64,000 nucleotides of DNA from JAKVAV01 sp964651785. Lineage in GTDB: Bacteria; Bacteroidota; Bacteroidia; Flavobacteriales_D; Cryomorphaceae. The stretch is taken from NCBI GenBank assembly GCA_964651785.1, contig CAZYWJ010000006.1, positions 27,804-91,803 of the forward strand, read 5' to 3'. Shown here in pieces: positions 59,642-64,000 of this stretch (its first letter is position 1; the number at the start of each line of letters is the position of its first letter). A program made the position numbers and the translations under genes. The notes beneath the pieces are model-generated. The model was given only the letters and a program-made list of their open reading frames with translations, made no database searches and was not told the origin of the DNA.

Positions 59642-60415
59642 ATGGAATTGGCTCGTTCTATAAAAGATGCAGAGAATGCCTTGAGAGATTTTATCGAATA
59701 CTCTCTTGAAAAAAATTTGGGTTCAGACTGGATGGTAAAATGTGGTGTTCAGTCAGCACGCATAGACTTGTGGCGTGAACGAAAAGTTCAAGGTGAGATG
59801 GATGCCGTCCCCAACAAAGGCGAAGAGCGTCTGATCTACTACGCCCCTTTCGAAGATCTTTACGATCTGATTTCTGAAAATTGGATCGGTGATTTTCAAA
59901 GTGCCTTCACAGACAGAGATCGGCTGATGACTTTCATGAAAATAATGGAAGAATTTCGAGATCCTCAAATTCACCGACGAGAGCTGTTCGTTCACCAAAA
60001 ACACCTGGTATTGGGTATCACCGGAGAAATCCGGGCTAAAATTACCGCTTACCGCAGTTTATTAGAGGTAGGCAAAGAAGGATATCCGCGCATAGAGTAC
60101 ATCAAAGACAGCTTAGGAAATATTTGGGTGCCCGGAAAGCCCCGAAGACTTAAAACCAATCTGACCATTCATCCCGGCACTACCTTAGAATTTATCGTTC
60201 AGGCGAGCGATCCCGAAGAGCAACCCCTGGAATACAAAATTCACGGCCAAAAGTGGCAGACCGGTAATATCCTGTTTTTCGAAGTGGCTGAAAAACATGT
60301 CCAAAAACAAGCACAAATTAATATCACCATTAGAAGTTCGCGAAAATTTCACGCTTATCCCTTGGGTTATGATGATCGCGTGGTATTCGAATACCAGATA
60401 ATCCCGAAATCCTGA
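59642..60415 (+). CDS. HEPN-domain protein (Swt1-like HEPN) with a C-terminal beta domain
   Basis: Cytoplasmic protein of 257 residues with no signal peptide. The N-terminal half (1-125) is helical and fits the Swt1-type HEPN fold: LRDFIEYSLEK, YAPFEDLYDLISENW, and the conserved R-x4-H motif R106 to H111 in EFRDPQIHRREL, the catalytic signature of HEPN RNases. The C-terminal half (about 150-257) is a beta-sandwich-like domain (TIHPGTTLEFIVQASDPEEQ) similar to cadherin or Ig folds. I chose the ATG at 59642; a TTG at 59633 is in frame. It could be an RNase in stress response or phage defence, but no partner nucleotidyltransferase is adjacent. Confidence 0.7.
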   Translation: MELARSIKDAENALRDFIEYSLEKNLGSDWMVKCGVQSARIDLWRERKVQGEMDAVPNKGEERLIYYAPFEDLYDLISENWIGDFQSAFTDRDRLMTFMKIMEEFRDPQIHRRELFVHQKHLVLGITGEIRAKITAYRSLLEVGKEGYPRIEYIKDSLGNIWVPGKPRRLKTNLTIHPGTTLEFIVQASDPEEQPLEYKIHGQKWQTGNILFFEVAEKHVQKQAQINITIRSSRKFHAYPLGYDDRVVFEYQIIPKS

Positions 60416-60548
60416 TTCCGCTTATTTCCACATTCGACCGAAAAAGAAATGAAAGGGTACTTTCCTAAAAAGTGAACCTGATAAATCATAGCTCTGCCTT
60501 ACATTGGTATCAGTAAAATCTTCTGATGGTTGCTTTGAGCAGAGCAAG

Positions 60549-60582
60549 AAAAAGCGAGATGATCTCAGATCACTCGCTTTTT
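60549..60582 (+). terminator. Rho-independent terminator after the HEPN gene
   Basis: Stem AAAAAGCGAG/CTCGCTTTTT with an inner TGAT/ATCA extension, followed by TTTTTTTA on the plus strand. The rest of the interval 60416-60634 has no recognisable gene. Confidence 0.8.
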
Positions 60583-60634
60583 TTATTCTGCACGACGTGC
60601 GGATTTTTCTTAAATTTCGATGAATTTTGCACAC

Positions 60635-60982
60635 ATGAAATTCCTACACAAACCATTCTTGGCAAAAGCCAAAGACAAGATTGAGGTGAGCTTCGACAAG
60701 CCCACGAAGGTGTTGCTTCTGGAAAGCAGCGAATTTTCACGATATAAAAAAGGATTGACCTATCGGTATCGCGGTGGTCTTTCAAAAGAATCTCCGACTT
60801 CATTTATCGTTCCATTTGACGGAACCTGGCATGCGGTAATCGAAAAAGGAACTTTCAATAACCCTCTCGATGTAAGTGGAAATGCCAAGCTAATTCCGCA
60901 TCGCTATGACACGCTGAATGGTTCGGAGCAAACGGGAACGGAAAAAAGATCCGTTGAAGAATACGACGATACACTGGATTAA
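60635..60982 (+). CDS. DUF1883 family protein
   Basis: Protein of 115 residues starting MKFLHKPFLAKAKDKIEVSF. The domain has the DUF1883 signatures VLLLESSEFSRYKKGLTYRY, GGLSKESPTSFIVPFDGTWH and AVIEKGT. No signal peptide. The family is found alone or fused to TIR and other effector-type domains, and its function is unknown; here it is alone with a short acidic tail. The next gene starts inside its stop (TAATG). An ATG five codons upstream (60620) is possible. Confidence 0.75.
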   Translation: MKFLHKPFLAKAKDKIEVSFDKPTKVLLLESSEFSRYKKGLTYRYRGGLSKESPTSFIVPFDGTWHAVIEKGTFNNPLDVSGNAKLIPHRYDTLNGSEQTGTEKRSVEEYDDTLD

Positions 60983-61800
60983 TGTCAGCATTTTTGAATT
61001 TACTTAAAGCGAATCTTCTCGGGTTCGCTTTCATATTATTGATATTCGTCTCTTGCGATTCACGGAAATCAACTTCCGAAGAAGAATCAATAGAAGCACC
61101 GCCGCAAAAAGAAAAGGCGATTGCAAAGCCTGATAGCGCAAGAGTCGTTGAAAGGGAATATCCGAAATTGGACAGTGCAAATATTGAGAGTTTCTTAACG
61201 GAATACCTGAAGGAAAATCCTGAGCGAAAAGTCAGAATCGTCACTCGGCTTGGAACCTTGAAAGTAGAGCTCTTCGATGATACACCGTTGCACACGGCAA
61301 ATTTTCTCATGATGACGAAGCGCGATTATTTCACGGGAACCGAATTTATTCGCGTGGTGCCGAATTTTGTAGTGCAGGGTGGAAACAATGAGAGCGAGGT
61401 AGAAGAAATCAAACGGTTGCTCATCGGCTCCTACACCCTTCCGGCAGAATTTCGCGATAACCGAATTCATCAAAAAGGCGCTCTGTCAATGGCAAGATCG
61501 TACACCGGAAATCCGAACAAACGATCTTCTCCCTATTATTTCTTCTTCGTCCACGGTCAAAAGTTTAATGAGCCACAACTGCTCTCCATTGAAAGAGACG
61601 AGGAAATGGTCATTCCCGAATGGAAAAGAGAAATCTATAGAACCACGGGAGGCGCGCCTCATCTGGACAATCAACACACGGTTTTCGGAAGAATATACGA
61701 AGGCCTTGATGTGTTGGACCAAATGGCTCAAGTGGAAACCGATAAAAGCAACTGGCCCAAAGTGCCCTTAATAATGGAAGTAGATGTCATTGAAGAATAG
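60982..61800 (+). CDS. Cyclophilin-type peptidyl-prolyl isomerase lipoprotein
   Basis: Envelope lipoprotein of 272 residues that catalyses proline isomerisation in protein folding. Lipobox IFVSC (C25), an acidic linker (about 30-70) and a cyclophilin domain (about 80-270) with FDDTPLHTANFLMMTKRDYF, TEFIRVVPNFVVQGG, GALSMARS and HTVFGRIYEGLDVLDQMAQV. The catalytic arginine is R114 or so in FIRVV. Coupled to DUF1883 by TAATG and overlapping the GGT gene by 17 nt. Confidence 0.92.
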   Translation: MSAFLNLLKANLLGFAFILLIFVSCDSRKSTSEEESIEAPPQKEKAIAKPDSARVVEREYPKLDSANIESFLTEYLKENPERKVRIVTRLGTLKVELFDDTPLHTANFLMMTKRDYFTGTEFIRVVPNFVVQGGNNESEVEEIKRLLIGSYTLPAEFRDNRIHQKGALSMARSYTGNPNKRSSPYYFFFVHGQKFNEPQLLSIERDEEMVIPEWKREIYRTTGGAPHLDNQHTVFGRIYEGLDVLDQMAQVETDKSNWPKVPLIMEVDVIEE

Positions 61801-63496
61801 ACTTATCCTTTTGTTTACTGTTTGCATTTTCGCAGCCTGTCAGGATTCGGGAAATCAATCAGATTCAGACATATTGGTGGGAAAGAGCCTCGATTCGCTT
61901 AAAGCGGGAGTAGCTTGCGCTCACCCTGAAGCCGCGATTATCGGGGCGGAAATTTTGAAAATCGGCGGAAATGCCATCGATGCTGCCGTAGCGGTACAAT
62001 GGGCCCTGGCAGTGTGTTTTCCCGAAGCGGGAAATATTGGCGGCGGTGGATTCATGGTCATGCGCAGAAACGATGGCTTGGCCGTTTCCTTGGATTTTCG
62101 AGAGAGAGCACCGATCAATGCCTTTGACGGTCTGTTTCTGGGAGCAGACGGTCAAGTGAGGGAAGGATTGAGTCTGGATACCAGATTGGGAGCCGGAGTT
62201 CCCGGCACGGTTTACGGCATTTACGATATGCACCAAAAATTTGGCAGCATCGAAATGAAATACCTCATGCAGCCTGCCATCGAGCTTGCGCGAAAAGGGT
62301 TTCCGCTTACTGCCACGCAAGCACTGCGATTAAACGAAAATCGCGAACTGTTTGAAACCAGAAACCGATCTCAAACGGCATTTGTAAAAAACGAACTCTG
62401 GCAGGAAGGCGATACTTTAGTACAAACTGACTTGGCCAATACGCTGACGCGAATCATGAATAAAGGTCCCCGAGAATTTTACGATGGCGAAACGGCCGCG
62501 ATGATCTTGGATGAGATGGCTGAGGGCCGTGGTCTCATTTCGGAAAGAGATTTAAAAGTTTACCAATCCAAATGGAGAAATCCCGTCAAATTCTCATTCG
62601 ATAATTATCAGGTGATTTCTATGGCACCGCCCTCAAGTGGCGGAATTGCTCTGGAACAACTCTTCAAAATGGGTAAGATGATGGAGGTGGATTCGATTGA
62701 GCACAATTCAACGGAATACATTCATTTCAACGCTGAGATGGCAAGACGTGTATATGCCGATCGATCGATGCACTTAGGCGATCCGGATTATTATGACATT
62801 CCTTATGCAGAGATGACTGATTCGAGCTATTTGGCTTCACGCTTGGAAGATTTCAGGTATCGCGCCACACCGAGTTCTCGAATTACACCCGGAAACGTAA
62901 ACCAAGTGGCCGAGAGCATGGAAACCACCCATCTTTCCGTGGTAGATTCTGCGGGCAACGCCGTTTCCATTACCACCACGATAAACGGCTTATACGGAAG
63001 CCGAATAGTCGTGACGGGTGCAGGATTTCTTCTCAACAATGAGATGGATGATTTTAGCGCCAAGCCGGGCACTCCCAACCTGTTTGGCCTGATTGGCGGA
63101 AAAGCCAACTCTATAGAGCCGGGAAAAAGAATGCTCAGTTCTATGACGCCGACCATTGTAGAAAAGGATGGCAGCCTCTTTTTGGTAGCCGGCTCTCCGG
63201 GAGGAAGCACCATCATTACCTCAGTCTATCAAACCATAGCCAATTGCACTTATTTCGGAATGGACTTGGAAGAAGCCTTATCCGCACCGAGATTTCACCA
63301 TCAGTGGCTACCCGATAAGCTCTTTTTGGAAGAGGGCCTTTTTCCCGAAAGGGTTATTGAGCTGCTGGATAGCAAGGGACATGAAATCGACTACTTCCCT
63401 AGCTTGGGAAGAGTTGACGCGATTAAAGTTTCTGAAAACGGATATCTCGAAGTCTGCGGCGACCCGCGCGGAGATGACACGGCAGCCGGCTATTAA
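61784..63496 (+). CDS. ggt: Gamma-glutamyltransferase lipoprotein
   Basis: Periplasmic, self-cleaving enzyme that transfers or hydrolyses the gamma-glutamyl group of glutathione-like compounds. The 570 residues begin with a signal and lipobox (IFAAC, C19). Large-subunit features: HPEAAIIGAEILKIGGNAIDA and ALAVCFPEAGNIGGGGFMVM, FRERAP. The autocleavage and nucleophile site is T381 in ESMETTHLSVVD, starting the small subunit, with GSRIVVTGAGFLLNNEMDDF and MLSSMTPTIV, AGSPGGSTIITSVYQ further on. All expected catalytic parts are present. Its ATG overlaps the cyclophilin gene. Confidence 0.95.
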   Translation: MSLKNRLILLFTVCIFAACQDSGNQSDSDILVGKSLDSLKAGVACAHPEAAIIGAEILKIGGNAIDAAVAVQWALAVCFPEAGNIGGGGFMVMRRNDGLAVSLDFRERAPINAFDGLFLGADGQVREGLSLDTRLGAGVPGTVYGIYDMHQKFGSIEMKYLMQPAIELARKGFPLTATQALRLNENRELFETRNRSQTAFVKNELWQEGDTLVQTDLANTLTRIMNKGPREFYDGETAAMILDEMAEGRGLISERDLKVYQSKWRNPVKFSFDNYQVISMAPPSSGGIALEQLFKMGKMMEVDSIEHNSTEYIHFNAEMARRVYADRSMHLGDPDYYDIPYAEMTDSSYLASRLEDFRYRATPSSRITPGNVNQVAESMETTHLSVVDSAGNAVSITTTINGLYGSRIVVTGAGFLLNNEMDDFSAKPGTPNLFGLIGGKANSIEPGKRMLSSMTPTIVEKDGSLFLVAGSPGGSTIITSVYQTIANCTYFGMDLEEALSAPRFHHQWLPDKLFLEEGLFPERVIELLDSKGHEIDYFPSLGRVDAIKVSENGYLEVCGDPRGDDTAAGY

Positions 63497-63505
63497 ATAA
63501 ACAGT

Positions 63506-63946
63506 ATGCATCCCGTTCTAAAAAAATACAATCAAGTAAATGCCTTTGGTGAACTTTTGGGTCTCGAGCTCAATGTAGTGAAGCCCGGTATCGTAGAATA
63601 CCGAATGGAAATAACGGACAAACACTTGTCCAATCCGATGGCTGCCCACGGCGGAGCCGTCTCAGCCATGATGGATGCCATCCTCGGAGTGGCTGCGCTT
63701 TCACTCGCAGTAGAAAAGGGCAAGTTGGTAAGCACCGTTGAGTTCAAGCTCAACTATTACGCACCCATCAAAAAAGGAGATAAGCTATACGGCCTGGGAA
63801 AGGTAACATTTGAAGGGAGCAGATTGATCTCTTCTGAAGGTACGATCAGCATTGATAACGCAAATGGAAAAGTAGTTTCAAAGGGATTGGGAACTTTTAA
63901 TGCGTATCCGGTGGCGAAAAATCCGATGCTGGAAAAAGAAAACTAA
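63506..63946 (+). CDS. PaaI/hotdog-fold thioesterase
   Basis: Acyl-CoA thioesterase-like protein of 146 residues. Hotdog fold of the PaaI/4HBT type with N-PMAAHGGAVSAMMDAILGVA (the HGG helix start and catalytic aspartate) and VSTVEFKLNYYAPIKKGD. Substrate unknown; such enzymes hydrolyse aryl- or acyl-CoA thioesters. It follows ggt by 9 nt and ends with a terminator, so it is the last gene of the DUF1883 - cyclophilin - ggt - thioesterase operon. Confidence 0.88.
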   Translation: MHPVLKKYNQVNAFGELLGLELNVVKPGIVEYRMEITDKHLSNPMAAHGGAVSAMMDAILGVAALSLAVEKGKLVSTVEFKLNYYAPIKKGDKLYGLGKVTFEGSRLISSEGTISIDNANGKVVSKGLGTFNAYPVAKNPMLEKEN

Positions 63947-63948
63947 AA

Positions 63949-63973
63949 AAGCCCGGCGCCAGGCGCCGGGCTT
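63949..63973 (+). terminator. Hairpin terminator after the thioesterase gene
   Basis: Perfect 12-bp inverted repeat AAGCCCGGCGCC/GGCGCCGGGCTT around a single A, 3 nt after the stop. The T-tract is poor on the plus strand (GTTGATTT) but rich on the minus strand, so it may also serve a convergent gene beyond the window. Confidence 0.75.
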
Positions 63974-64000
63974 GTTGATTTATCAATAACAGCTTACTCT

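Noticed and set aside
1..64000. CRISPR arrays, insertion sequences, prophage genes, rRNA or tRNA genes
   Set aside because: I looked for regular spaced repeats, transposase or integrase motifs and conserved RNA sequences on both strands and saw none; a tRNA search by program was not possible.

Overview
The window is a chromosomal segment of a free-living Bacteroidota. A Flavobacteriales-like or related, probably aquatic, organism is my inference. The signs are a SusC/SusD pair, six proteins with C-terminal type IX secretion (T9SS) sorting domains, Bacteroidota-type -7 promoter elements (TAnnTTTG), almost no Shine-Dalgarno sequences, lipoprotein signals, and many ATGA/TAATG gene overlaps. It is a draft scaffold with six runs of 100 N. 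Four of these are false gaps flanked by identical 55-bp copies; removing 155 nt restores an intact gene each time. The other two (in the second MacB-like permease, and between fbaA and mgsA) hide real missing sequence.

Layout: 1-6661 holds part of an iron/heme/B12-type ABC importer (permease and binding protein) split by a RES/Xre toxin-antitoxin pair on the other strand, and a MacA/MacB-like export operon. 6817-40576 is a large alpha-glucan (starch, glycogen or maltodextrin) locus. It has SusC/SusD with two accessory surface proteins, a T9SS-secreted GH13, a CotH-like protein, a T9SS esterase, a T9SS protein with four starch-binding-like modules, a periplasmic SusA-like GH13, an MFS sugar importer, two GH13 lipoproteins, GH65 maltose phosphorylase, beta-phosphoglucomutase and a sugar kinase. 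It also contains the glycolytic genes pgi, pfkA and fbaA plus methylglyoxal synthase, and ends with a Nudix-related transcription factor. The locus therefore encodes a nearly complete route from extracellular alpha-glucan to triose phosphate.

A palindrome GTGT-N7-ACAC lies in the promoter regions of four transcription units of this locus (susC, secreted GH13, MFS importer, pfkA/regulator). I propose it is the operator of the Nudix-related regulator.

40566-46948 carries chaperones (CbpA-like DnaJ, Hsp20, DnaK) with an RluA-family pseudouridine synthase, panB and a surface lipoprotein. 47012-53394 has a di-heme peroxidase, a T9SS protein, an RND/MMPL transporter and an NhaC-type antiporter. 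53459-55768 is a small redox operon: a redoxin lipoprotein, then a cytochrome c domain fused to a PHM-like copper monooxygenase with all six copper ligands, then a Spy-like periplasmic protein. 56566-63946 has OxyR with both redox cysteines, small membrane proteins, DUF1684, a HEPN-domain protein, DUF1883, a cyclophilin, gamma-glutamyltransferase and a hotdog thioesterase. No rRNA, tRNA, CRISPR array, insertion sequence or prophage was seen.
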